DNA of 35,741 nucleotides from Porcipelethomonas sp964621265 (GTDB lineage: Bacteria > Bacillota > Clostridia > Oscillospirales > Ruminococcaceae), in assembly GCA_964621265.1 (NCBI GenBank), contig CAZULQ010000018.1, positions 1 through 35,741 on the forward strand. Direction: 5' to 3'. Of the stretch, positions 1 to 7,177 are shown one piece after another. The notes under the pieces are model-generated. The model was not told the DNA's origin, made no database searches, and was given only the letters and a program-made list of their open reading frames with translations. Each line of letters opens with the position of its first letter. The first letter of the stretch is position 1. Made by a program: the position numbers and the translations under genes.

Positions 1-2
1 TC

Positions 3-908
3 TGCGAATCAGCACCGGGTGAGATGGAATTTGATATTTCGGGCGGTGTATACACAATTACAATTGTAAATCCGGGCGGTGCCTCAAACGGCGGCGAGGA
101 CAGATGGGACTGTCAGTTCCGTCACAGAGGTCTTACAATCACAGCAGGAAACACATATAACGTTTCATTTGATATTACAGCAAGCAATGACTGTACCTAC
201 TATACAAAAATCGGTGACACAGGCGAGCCGTTTGCAGAGGACTGGCATGGTGAGCCGGACCCTTCACAGCATGAGGGCTTTTGGAATGTTCAGCCGCTTT
301 CGGCAAACCAGACTAAGACAGTCCAGGGAACATTTACAGCAAACCGTACTGCTGAAGTAGAATGGGCGTTCCATATCGGCGGTGACACAGTTCCTGCGGG
401 TACTGTTTTCACATTCGATAATATGTCACTTGAATGTACAACAAGCGACGAAAACGATTATGTTGCTGAAGAAAAATGGGTGCGCTCAGATATTCTTACA
501 AATCAGCTCGGATATTTCACAGGCATGAAGAAGAAGGCGACTCTGCTTTCAGACGCATCCTCTGCGGTTGAATTTGAGCTTAAAACAGCTGACGGCGAAA
601 GCGTTTACAGCGGCAAGTCAGAGCCTATGGGTACAGACGGTGACTCGGGCGATGATGTTCACAAGCTTGATTTTTCTGACTTTGACGAAGCGGGAACATA
701 CTACCTTGAAGCCGAAAACGGTGCTAAAAGCCGTGAATTTGAAATCGGCGGCGGAGAAATGTATTCATATATGCTCTGTTTGCAGAGGACTGGCATGGTG
801 AGCCGGACCCTTCACAGCATGAGGGCTTTTGGAATGTTCAGCCGCTTTCGGCAAACCAGACTAAGACAGTCCAGGGAACATTTACAGCAAACCGTACTGC
901 TGAAGTAG
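3..908 (+). pseudogene. GH9 cellulase, N-terminal fragment (CBM4/9-like + Ig-like), left-truncated and frameshifted
   Basis: The reading frame is already open at base 3, so the true start lies left of the window. Roughly bases 3-440 encode a beta-sandwich resembling carbohydrate-binding modules of family 4/9 (motifs GVYTITIVNPGG, FRHRGLTITAG, YNVSFDITA). From about base 470 the frame reads into the Ig-like domain found in front of GH9 catalytic modules (VRSDILTNQLGYF, then AGTYYLEAENG). After base 777 the frame enters a second copy of bases 230-777 in the wrong phase, gives an unrelated 43-residue tail and stops at 908. Removing one 548-bp copy joins this fragment in frame to the downstream GH9 catalytic fragment, so the intact gene would be one secreted beta-1,4-glucanase. 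The break may be a real mutation or an assembly artefact. Confidence 0.85.
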
Positions 909-1325
909 AATGGGCGTTCCATATCGGCGGTGACACAGTTCCTGCGGGTACTGTTTTCACATTCGATAATATGTCACTTGAATGTACAACAAGCGACGAA
1001 AACGATTATGTTGCTGAAGAAAAATGGGTGCGCTCAGATATTCTTACAAATCAGCTCGGATATTTCACAGGCATGAAGAAGAAGGCGACTCTGCTTTCAG
1101 ACGCATCCTCTGCGGTTGAATTTGAGCTTAAAACAGCTGACGGCGAAAGCGTTTACAGCGGCAAGTCAGAGCCTATGGGTACAGACGGTGACTCGGGCGA
1201 TGATGTTCACAAGCTTGATTTTTCTGACTTTGACGAAGCGGGAACATACTACCTTGAAGCCGAAAACGGTGCTAAAAGCCGTGAATTTGAAATCGGCGGC
1301 GGAGAAATGTATTCATATATGCTCT
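230..1325 (+). repeat. Perfect 548-bp tandem duplication inside the GH9 gene
   Basis: Bases 230-777 and 778-1325 read identically. The sequence before the first copy (ending GAGCCG) and after the second copy (ATGATTCACTC) become contiguous and in frame if one copy is removed. The unit is 548 bp, two more than a multiple of three, so the duplication shifts the frame. Absence of any mismatch means it is very recent or produced during assembly. Confidence 0.95.
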
Positions 1326-3067
1326 ATGATTCACTCAACTACTTCTATCAGAACAGAAGCGGTGTTGAAATCGAGAGCCAGTATATAATCTCAGGTGACA
1401 GCGCATCACTTGCAAGAGCGGCAGGTCACACTTCAGATGTTGCGACAATTGAACAGACATGGGGCTATTCGGGCAGCAGCGGTACACAGGACGTTACAGG
1501 CGGCTGGTATGATGCAGGTGACCATGGTAAATACGTTGTAAACGGCGGTATTTCACTCTGGACAATGCAGAATCAGTATGAGCTTGCTCTCAAAAACGGT
1601 ACAGAAGCGGCTTATGCCGACGGCACTATGAGTATTCCTGAAAATTCAAACGGATATCCTGACCTTCTTGATGAAGCAAGATATGAAATGGAATGGATGT
1701 TCAAGATGATGGTGCAGGACGGAGACTATGCAGGCATGGTTTACCACAAGGTGCACGATATCAAGTGGACAGCCTTGGCGCTTGCTCCTGCTGACGACCC
1801 TGAGGAACGTATCATAAAGCCTCCGACAACTGCGGCAACTCTTAACATGGCGGCATGTGCGGCACAGGCTTATCGTCTCTGGAAGGATATCGACCCTTCA
1901 TTTGCTGACGAGTGTCTTAAAAATGCAGAGCTTGCGTATGAAGCGGCTAAAAAGCACCCTGATATGTACGCTCCGCTTGATGAGTCAGTAGGCGGCGGTC
2001 CTTACGGCGATGACGACGCAACTGATGAGTTCTACTGGGCGGCTTGTGAGCTTTTCCTTGCAACAGGGGACAGCGCATACAAGAGCGATATGGAAGATTC
2101 AGACCACTACATGAAAACTGTTTACGCCCTTTCGGGCGGCGAAGATATCGACACATCAGGAAGCTTCAACTGGGGTCACACTGCGGCGCTCGGTAATCTT
2201 TCAATGGCGGCAAATGCCGATACACTCGATTCATCAATGCTTTCAGAGCTTGAAAAGTCGGTATGCGAAGCGGCTGAACACTTCGTATCGCTTACAGATT
2301 CACAGGGCTATGGTCAGCCGTACGAACAGAGCACAATCAATTATGAAATAAAGGAAACAGGCTATGCATGGGGCTCAAACTCATTTGTCATGAACAATAA
2401 TATCATCATGGCTTATGCATATGAACTCAGCGGCGATGAAAAATACCTCGACGGCGTTGTAAGCGGTATGGACTACATCTTAGGCAGAAATCCTATGGAC
2501 TACTCCTATGTTACAGGCTACGGCAGTCACGCTGTTGCAAATCCGCACCACAGATGGTGGTCATTCCAGGCGGACAGCAATTTCCCTGCGGCGCCAAACG
2601 GCGTACTGGTCGGCGGTCCTAACTCAGGAATGCAGGACCCATGGGTTAAGGGTTCAGGCTGGAAGATGGGCGAAATTGCCCCTGCCAAGTGTTATATGGA
2701 CCACATTGAAGCGTGGAGTACAAATGAATGTACTATCAACTGGAACACTCCTCTTGCATGGGTTTCAGCTTATCTTGCCGACAAAAACGGCGGAATTACT
2801 GTAACTCACGGAAGCAGTGATTCCTCTTCAAACAGCTCAGCGGAATCCGACAAGCAGAATTCTGCGGCAGGAAACGGCGTTGAAAAGGAATATAAGGGAA
2901 GTGGTTCGAGCACAAAGAAAAATACTTCTTCTGACAGCGCATCAGGCGGTGAAGGAGGCGGCTGGGGTCTTGTGCCTTGGTTTATCGGTATTTTCGGTGG
3001 TATTATCGGTATTGAACTTCTCGTTCTGATACTCAAAAAAGTTATGAAAAAGAAAAATAACGTTTAA
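971..3067 (+). CDS. GH9 endoglucanase, catalytic part with C-terminal membrane anchor (downstream part of broken gene)
   Basis: This is the catalytic part of a family 9 glycoside hydrolase, which cuts beta-1,4-glucan in cellulose by inversion. The frame is open from about base 743. The ATG at 971 is simply the first ATG and has no ribosome site, so this is probably not an independent gene. It repeats the Ig-like domain and continues into the (alpha/alpha)6 barrel. GGWYDAGDHGKY (about 1501-1536) carries the catalytic Asp pair, NPHHRWW lies near 2541, and NECTINWN has the acid Glu at 2726-2728. A Ser/Gly-rich linker follows, then one hydrophobic segment (about 2969-3040, FIGIFGGIIGIELLVLIL) and a Lys-rich tail. 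There is no dockerin and no LPXTG motif, so the enzyme is predicted to be anchored in the membrane facing outward. The family is clear; the anchoring role is inferred. Confidence 0.85.
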   Translation: MSLECTTSDENDYVAEEKWVRSDILTNQLGYFTGMKKKATLLSDASSAVEFELKTADGESVYSGKSEPMGTDGDSGDDVHKLDFSDFDEAGTYYLEAENGAKSREFEIGGGEMYSYMLYDSLNYFYQNRSGVEIESQYIISGDSASLARAAGHTSDVATIEQTWGYSGSSGTQDVTGGWYDAGDHGKYVVNGGISLWTMQNQYELALKNGTEAAYADGTMSIPENSNGYPDLLDEARYEMEWMFKMMVQDGDYAGMVYHKVHDIKWTALALAPADDPEERIIKPPTTAATLNMAACAAQAYRLWKDIDPSFADECLKNAELAYEAAKKHPDMYAPLDESVGGGPYGDDDATDEFYWAACELFLATGDSAYKSDMEDSDHYMKTVYALSGGEDIDTSGSFNWGHTAALGNLSMAANADTLDSSMLSELEKSVCEAAEHFVSLTDSQGYGQPYEQSTINYEIKETGYAWGSNSFVMNNNIIMAYAYELSGDEKYLDGVVSGMDYILGRNPMDYSYVTGYGSHAVANPHHRWWSFQADSNFPAAPNGVLVGGPNSGMQDPWVKGSGWKMGEIAPAKCYMDHIEAWSTNECTINWNTPLAWVSAYLADKNGGITVTHGSSDSSSNSSAESDKQNSAAGNGVEKEYKGSGSSTKKNTSSDSASGGEGGGWGLVPWFIGIFGGIIGIELLVLILKKVMKKKNNV

Positions 3068-3073
3068 TATGCT

Positions 3074-3111
3074 AAACTCCTACTGGACGTAATGTTCGGT
3101 GGGAGTTTTCG
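3074..3111 (+). terminator. Terminator-like hairpin after the GH9 gene
   Basis: AAACTCCTAC pairs with GTGGGAGTTT around a loop, followed by TTCGTTATAT. The stem is reasonable but the T tract is broken, so efficiency is uncertain. Confidence 0.55.
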
Positions 3112-3123
3112 TTATATAACAAT

Positions 3124-3140
3124 CGGGTCGATGTGGGGGA
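3124..3140. repeat. Partial copy of the GGGTCGATG palindromic repeat
   Basis: CGGGTCGATGTGGG matches 13 of 14 bases of one arm of the palindrome at 27270-27291 (read on the minus strand). The second arm is missing. It lies in the 3068-3370 gap, which otherwise holds a terminator-like hairpin, an imperfect dyad and a promoter. Confidence 0.5.
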
Positions 3141-3177
3141 TTATTTGATAAAACTGCGAACAAATATTCGCAAATTT

Positions 3178-3203
3178 GTAACTATTTTGCAATCAAAAGT
3201 TAC
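3178..3203. promoter_or_regulatory. Imperfect dyad upstream of the dockerin peptidase promoter
   Basis: GTAACT at 3178-3183 and AGTTAC at 3198-3203 form an inverted repeat with further partial symmetry (TTTTG and CAAAA) inside. A third half-site, AAAAGTAAC, lies at 3271-3279 inside the promoter spacer. This could be a regulator-binding site; the protein is unknown. Confidence 0.35.
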
Positions 3204-3266
3204 TTTTTGAAGTTTATTTGTCTATTTTGTTTATGAAAACGTTTATAATTATAGTTATTTTGCTGA

Positions 3267-3295
3267 TTGCAAAAGTAACAAATACATGATATAAT
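3267..3295 (+). promoter_or_regulatory. Promoter for the dockerin C39-like peptidase
   Basis: TTGCAA at 3267-3272 and TATAAT at 3290-3295 are separated by 17 bp, with an extended -10 TG at 3287-3288. Transcription should begin near 3302, giving a 5' leader of about 70 bases before the ATG at 3371. Confidence 0.75.
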
Positions 3296-3370
3296 AAAAA
3301 AGCAATATCAAATTATTACATTTTGGTTAATAGTTCGTGAAAAAGTATTATAGAAAGGAAGCGATAAGCC

Positions 3371-4741
3371 ATGTCAAAGAAGATTCTGAGCATTTTTACA
3401 ACGTTTTTAGTTACAGTTTTTGTAATTGTTTCTTCGCTCACTGTTTCAGGTGCTGAAAATTACAAAACATGGCTTCAGGGCGACTCACGCTGGGGCAGCA
3501 AGGTCTTAGGCACAAGCGGAGACACAATGGCTCAGATTGGCTGTGCTGTAACCTCCATGGCAATTCAGGTTGCACACTCCGGCTCAAAGAGCGCAGATTC
3601 CTTTAATCCGGGAATACTTGTTGATTATCTCAGCCAGAACGGCGGTTTTGACTCGGCAGGTAATTTATACTGGGGTACTGTAACAGGTCTTGTGAGCAAT
3701 TTCACTTTTGAAAAGCGTGCTTATTTCAGTGCGCAGAACAAGACAATTATTACAAATGAACTTGCAAATTATATAAACCAGGGTTATTACATTGTAATGT
3801 CTGTAAATTATAACGGCCACTGGATTGCAATTGATACAATCAAGGACGGCGTTGTTTACATGATGGACCCTGCACAGAACAAGTCCACAAAGCTTTTTGA
3901 TTATTATGATGTGGCAGGTATGATGCAGATGAGACTTTTCAAGGGTGCCAAAACTCCTGCAAAGGTTGAGGGAGCGACAGCTTCTGCGACAACATACCTC
4001 ACAGGTCACTACAAAACCACATCAAACTTAAACCTCAGAAGTTCATATTCAACATCGTCAGACAAGCTTCTGACAATCCCGTCGGACAAAACAATTGTCG
4101 TACTCAGAGTTTACAATAACGAGTGGGGAATGGTTGAATACGGCGGAAAAACAGGCTGGGTGTTCCTTGAATACACAACCTATACAGAGGGCGCATATAC
4201 ATATAAGCTCGGCAGTTACAAGTGCAACGTGACAACGGGCGTGAATATGCGAAGCGGTGTCGGTGCGGACAAGACCTATGTTTGTCTTGTGCCATATAAC
4301 GCAACTGTGAATATAAGCTCTGTTACAAACAACTGGGGCAAGGCTACTTACGGCACAAAGAGTGGTTATATCTGTATGGAATATTTAACATATACAGGTA
4401 CTCAGACAACCACTACTACAACAACTGCCACCACAACAAAGGCTACTACAACCACAACAAAAACAACCACTACCACAACTACCAGAGCTACAACCACAAC
4501 AACTCCGACAACAACAAAGGTTGTAACAACCACAACTGTTGCCACAACAACGCTCCCTGTGGTAAAGGGTGACATTGACCGTGATGGAAAAGTAGATTCC
4601 GAGGACGTGCTTTCACTTAATGTTTATATAAACGAACCGAAGGAACTGACGATTTTTGAACTTTATGTCTATGACCTGAATGGTGACGGAGTCGTCAGCG
4701 ACCTGGATGTCGTTTACCTTATGAAAGAAATAAAAAAATAA
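3371..4741 (+). CDS. Secreted C39-like cysteine peptidase with two SH3b domains and a dockerin
   Basis: A 456-residue exported protein. Residues 1-28 are a signal peptide. Residues 30-190 are a C39-like (papain-fold) peptidase domain with Cys58 in QIGCAVTSMA, His150 in NGHWIAID and Asp166 in MMDPAQN as the likely catalytic residues. Two bacterial SH3 domains follow (about 212-270 and 280-343; LNLRSSYSTS and VNMRSGVGAD). A linker made almost entirely of Thr (345-395) leads to a type I dockerin (399-456) with two calcium loops, DIDRDGKVDSED and DLNGDGVVSDLD. The dockerin should tie the enzyme to cellulosomal scaffoldins; SH3b domains usually bind peptidoglycan. The ATG follows GAAAGGAAG at a good distance. 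prmA starts 21 bases after the stop and may share the transcript. The substrate is unknown. Confidence 0.85.
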   Translation: MSKKILSIFTTFLVTVFVIVSSLTVSGAENYKTWLQGDSRWGSKVLGTSGDTMAQIGCAVTSMAIQVAHSGSKSADSFNPGILVDYLSQNGGFDSAGNLYWGTVTGLVSNFTFEKRAYFSAQNKTIITNELANYINQGYYIVMSVNYNGHWIAIDTIKDGVVYMMDPAQNKSTKLFDYYDVAGMMQMRLFKGAKTPAKVEGATASATTYLTGHYKTTSNLNLRSSYSTSSDKLLTIPSDKTIVVLRVYNNEWGMVEYGGKTGWVFLEYTTYTEGAYTYKLGSYKCNVTTGVNMRSGVGADKTYVCLVPYNATVNISSVTNNWGKATYGTKSGYICMEYLTYTGTQTTTTTTTATTTKATTTTTKTTTTTTTRATTTTTPTTTKVVTTTTVATTTLPVVKGDIDRDGKVDSEDVLSLNVYINEPKELTIFELYVYDLNGDGVVSDLDVVYLMKEIKK

Positions 4742-4762
4742 CAGAACGGAGAAACAAAACAG

Positions 4763-5731
4763 ATGAACTGGACAGAAGCTGAAATCTACACATCTACTGA
4801 TGGAATTGACATTTTATGCGCCTCTTTGCTTGATATTGGCATAAAAGGATTTTCCATCAGAGATGCCGAAGATTTCAATGAATTTTTAGAAAACAAGGAC
4901 GGAAAATGGGATTACATTGACGATGACCTCATGAATCTCAAAAACTGTGAAACAAGCGTTACAATTTATCTCCCTGATAACTCACAGGGCGGAGAAATGC
5001 TCATTTCGCTTAAGAATCTGCTTGCGCAGATGAAGGAGCGTGACACAGAAAACAAGTGGGGACGCCTTGAGGTTGAACTCAAATCCGTCAGAGAGGAAGA
5101 CTGGGCGAACAACTGGAAGCAGTACTTCAAGCCGCTTAAGGTTGGCGAAAAGCTCCTTGTAAAGCCTTCATGGGAAAACTATGAAAACAACGACGGCAGA
5201 ACCATTCTTGAAATCGACCCTGCGTCAAGCTTTGGTACAGGACAGCACAACACAACTAAGCTTTGTCTTGAACTGCTTGAAAAGTGCGTTAAGGGTGATG
5301 ACAGAGTTCTTGACCTCGGCTGCGGAAGCGGTATTCTTTCAATCGGCGCAATACTTCTTGGTGCAAAGGAAGCAACAGCTGTTGACATTGAGCAGAATGC
5401 TGTTGAGACTGCAAAGGAAAATGCGCTCAAGAACAATATTTCCGCGGAAAAATACACAGCACTTTTCGGTGACATTATCTCCAACACGGATTTAAGAGCA
5501 CAGATTGGTGACGGCTTTGATATTATCACAGCCAACATTGTCGCAGACGTTCTCATTGCAATGAGCGGACTTTTCAGAAGCTTTTTAAAGTCTGACTCAG
5601 TTCTTATCATTTCGGGCATTATTGTCGAGAGAAAGGACGAGGTTATAAACGCCGTAACGGCGCAGGGCTTTGAGGTTATTGAATCAGCTGACAGCGAAGG
5701 CTGGGCGGCAGTAATGCTCAGAAACAAGTAA
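4763..5731 (+). CDS. prmA: Ribosomal protein L11 methyltransferase
   Basis: PrmA uses S-adenosylmethionine to methylate ribosomal protein L11 in the cytoplasm. The 322-residue length is normal. The N-terminal third is the L11-recognition domain; DPASSFGTGQHNTT (152-165) and the SAM-binding loop VLDLGCGSG (182-190) are hallmark sequences. ANIVADVL near residue 255 fits the catalytic-domain motif. An ACGGAGAA ribosome site precedes the ATG. No promoter of its own is visible in the 21-base gap behind the secreted peptidase gene, so it is probably co-transcribed. A good terminator follows directly. Confidence 0.95.
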   Translation: MNWTEAEIYTSTDGIDILCASLLDIGIKGFSIRDAEDFNEFLENKDGKWDYIDDDLMNLKNCETSVTIYLPDNSQGGEMLISLKNLLAQMKERDTENKWGRLEVELKSVREEDWANNWKQYFKPLKVGEKLLVKPSWENYENNDGRTILEIDPASSFGTGQHNTTKLCLELLEKCVKGDDRVLDLGCGSGILSIGAILLGAKEATAVDIEQNAVETAKENALKNNISAEKYTALFGDIISNTDLRAQIGDGFDIITANIVADVLIAMSGLFRSFLKSDSVLIISGIIVERKDEVINAVTAQGFEVIESADSEGWAAVMLRNK

Positions 5732-5738
5732 AAATCAA

Positions 5739-5765
5739 GGGGCTGCCTAAATGCAGTCCCTTTTT
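5739..5765 (+). terminator. Terminator after prmA
   Basis: GGGGCTGC pairs with GCAGTCCC (one G-U pair) around a 6-base loop, followed by TTTTT. Confidence 0.9.
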
Positions 5766-5777
5766 GCATTAATTTTC

Positions 5778-5806
5778 TTGACAAAATAAAGAGTGTGTGA
5801 TATAAT
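5778..5806 (+). promoter_or_regulatory. Consensus promoter of tRNA-Leu
   Basis: TTGACA at 5778-5783 and TATAAT at 5801-5806 with a 17-bp spacer, both perfect consensus hexamers. The start site should be near 5813, seven bases ahead of the mature tRNA. Confidence 0.92.
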
Positions 5807-5819
5807 AAATTAGTTAAAT

Positions 5820-5906
5820 GCCGGTGTGTCGGAACTGGCAGACGAGACAGACTCAAAATCTGTTGTCAGCAATGGCGTGTGGGTTCGAGCCCCACCACCG
5901 GCACCA
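5820..5906 (+). tRNA. tRNA-Leu (anticodon CAA)
   Basis: The acceptor stem is GCCGGTG/CACCGGC with CCA encoded (5904-5906). The anticodon stem ACAGA/TCTGT encloses loop CTCAAAA, giving anticodon CAA at 5854-5856, which reads UUG leucine codons. A long variable arm (class II tRNA) and T arm GTGGG-TTCGAGC-CCCAC fit leucine. Length is 87 bases. It is a single tRNA, not part of a cluster. Confidence 0.95.
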
Positions 5907-5920
5907 GTGCGTGACCGCAC
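5907..5920 (+). repeat. TGAC-loop hairpin repeat abutting the tRNA 3' end
   Basis: GTGCG-TGAC-CGCAC directly follows the tRNA CCA and is followed by AGGACG. A near copy including the preceding ACCA (18 of 20 bases) recurs at 5971-5990. Related hairpins with changed but still paired stems lie at 13783-13889 and 27394-27407. Confidence 0.7.
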
Positions 5921-5930
5921 AGGACGAATT

Positions 5931-5963
5931 CGTCTTCTACTATGTAGGAGGCGATTTTCTTTT
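5931..5963 (+). terminator. Terminator of the tRNA-Leu transcript
   Basis: CGTCTTCTA (5931-5939) pairs with TAGGAGGCG (5945-5953), using G-U pairs, followed by ATTTTCTTTT. Confidence 0.75.
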
Positions 5964-5970
5964 AGGCTCG

Positions 5971-5990
5971 ACCAGTGCGTGACTGCATAG
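5971..5990 (+). repeat. Second copy of the TGAC-loop hairpin repeat
   Basis: ACCAGTGCGTGACTGCATAG matches bases 5903-5922 at 18 of 20 positions. The stem survives through G-U pairs. It is preceded by AGGCTCGACCA, also seen in the 27311-27345 region on the minus strand. Confidence 0.65.
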
Positions 5991-5991
5991 A

Positions 5992-6024
5992 AAAAACGCA
6001 TCTTTCTTTGTGGGATGCGTTTTT
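5992..6024 (+). terminator. Strong hairpin with T tract ahead of the DUF7336-like gene
   Basis: AAAAACGCATC (5992-6002) pairs with GATGCGTTTTT (6014-6024). It lies just ahead of the ribosome site of the small downstream gene, so it either ends the tRNA transcript or controls read-through into that gene. No separate promoter for that gene is visible. Confidence 0.8.
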
Positions 6025-6048
6025 GATTAATAATGGAAGGAGATTTAT

Positions 6049-6300
6049 ATGAAGATTTACTATAAGGTTATCCATTTTTTTATTACCAAACAAGCTGAAC
6101 ATTTTCATTACTTTAATATTGGAATGTATGACAGTAAGGAAAAAGCTCTTGACGTAGTTAAGAAATTACAAGTGAAAGAAGGATTTAGTCTCCGACCAAA
6201 AAAGTTCTATGTATACAGAGTTCTTCGTATGCATAAACCTAAATTATTAAACAAAACATTCTGGGGAGATGGGTTTACAACTATATACTATAATAAATAA
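6049..6300 (+). CDS. Small hypothetical protein, DUF7336-like
   Basis: An 83-residue protein with a strong AAGGAG site seven bases before the ATG. The middle, YDSKEKALDVVKKLQVKEGF, and the end, FWGDGFTTIYY, resemble the small DUF7336 pattern (a Y-S-S-x-E-x-A helix, a following GF, and a closing W-x-x-GF). Such proteins are single-domain and of unknown function. There is no signal peptide or membrane segment. The gene is visibly richer in A and T than prmA and tyrA, which may mean recent arrival. The tRNA and hairpin repeats just upstream would suit an insertion point. The family assignment is from memory of the motif only. Confidence 0.65.
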   Translation: MKIYYKVIHFFITKQAEHFHYFNIGMYDSKEKALDVVKKLQVKEGFSLRPKKFYVYRVLRMHKPKLLNKTFWGDGFTTIYYNK

Positions 6301-6312
6301 TCTATTAGATTT

Positions 6313-7167
6313 TTATTCATTTTCCTTTGTACGCTGTCTGAGGTTTTCTTCCTTTAAGATGCGTCCGTCACGGAGCAGTTTTTCAAGCGTCTGAGCGTCG
6401 TTTTCGGATATAGCCTTTCTGTATTCGGACAGGTGCTCAACAAGCTGGTCGATTTCATAAACAAGGCAATCCTTGTTCGCTAAAAAAAGAGATGTCCACA
6501 TCGACTCATTAAGCGTTGCAATTCTTGTCATGTCCTTGAAGCTTCCAGCACTGAAACCAAGCTCCTTCTGCATTGTCGGACTCTTGACGTAAGCGCTCGA
6601 AACAACGTGCGCAAGCTGAGAAGTATACGCAATAACGCTGTCGTGCTCAAAAGGCGAAGTCTCAACGATTTTTCCAAAGCCCATGTCCTTGGCGAGTGTT
6701 TCGACTGCCAGAAGTGAATTTTTGTCAGTAGTTTCAATCGGTGTAACAATAAAATTCGCACCGATAAACAGCGAGCCGTCTGAAAACTCAAAGCCGAAAC
6801 GCTCCTTACCCGCCATAGGGTGAGTGCCGACATAGTGAACGCCATGCTGTGCGGCTTTTTCTGTGATGTCAGACACGATTTCGCCCTTGATACCGCATAC
6901 GTCAGTGAGTATTGCACCCTTTCTGAACTTATTTATCGAATTGTTCATGAAAGAAATTGCGGCATTCGGGTGAAGTGCAACAATAATCATATCAAAGGTG
7001 CCGAAATCATTTTCATCGGCGCCTTTTTTTATACAGCCGCATTTTTCAGCGGCGCTGATTACATCATGGTCAAGGTCAAAGCCGTATACTTCGTGCTTTG
7101 TGTAGCTTGTTATAGCTTTGCAGTAAGAGCCGCCGATAAGTCCGAGACCGACAACGAGAATTTTCAT
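6313..7167 (-). CDS. tyrA: Prephenate dehydrogenase
   Basis: TyrA oxidises prephenate with NAD+ to 4-hydroxyphenylpyruvate in tyrosine synthesis. It begins with the Rossmann fold VVGLGLIGGSYC (GxGxxG at residues 7-12), with GFDLDHD at the end of the second strand fitting NAD+ rather than NADP+. VGTHPMAGKERFGFEFS contains the conserved His and substrate-contact residues. At 284 residues it is the short form without a C-terminal ACT domain, so direct tyrosine feedback through ACT is not expected. The start follows AAGAGGT. It lies 10 bases after aroF and shares its promoter, so the last step is coupled to pathway entry. Confidence 0.93.
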   Translation of the reverse strand: MKILVVGLGLIGGSYCKAITSYTKHEVYGFDLDHDVISAAEKCGCIKKGADENDFGTFDMIIVALHPNAAISFMNNSINKFRKGAILTDVCGIKGEIVSDITEKAAQHGVHYVGTHPMAGKERFGFEFSDGSLFIGANFIVTPIETTDKNSLLAVETLAKDMGFGKIVETSPFEHDSVIAYTSQLAHVVSSAYVKSPTMQKELGFSAGSFKDMTRIATLNESMWTSLFLANKDCLVYEIDQLVEHLSEYRKAISENDAQTLEKLLRDGRILKEENLRQRTKENE

Positions 7168-7177
7168 AGTTTACCTC

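Noticed and set aside
2810..3067. LPXTG sorting signal or dockerin at the GH9 C terminus
   Set aside because: Neither an LPXTG-like motif nor calcium-loop repeats could be found; only a linker, one helix and a Lys-rich tail are present.
4405..4560. Repeated ACAACTACC-like sequence as a possible CRISPR or microsatellite switch
   Set aside because: It encodes the poly-Thr linker of a secreted dockerin protein. Codons vary between ACA, ACT and ACC, and no equal spacers are present.
5179..5856. A 225-codon minus-strand frame across prmA
   Set aside because: It lies opposite the well-supported prmA and overlaps the tRNA promoter, so it is a shadow frame.
6299..6316. Terminator between the DUF7336-like gene and tyrA
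   Set aside because: AATCT-ATT-AGATT is only a 5-bp AT-rich stem. The following T run is suggestive but the structure is too weak to call.
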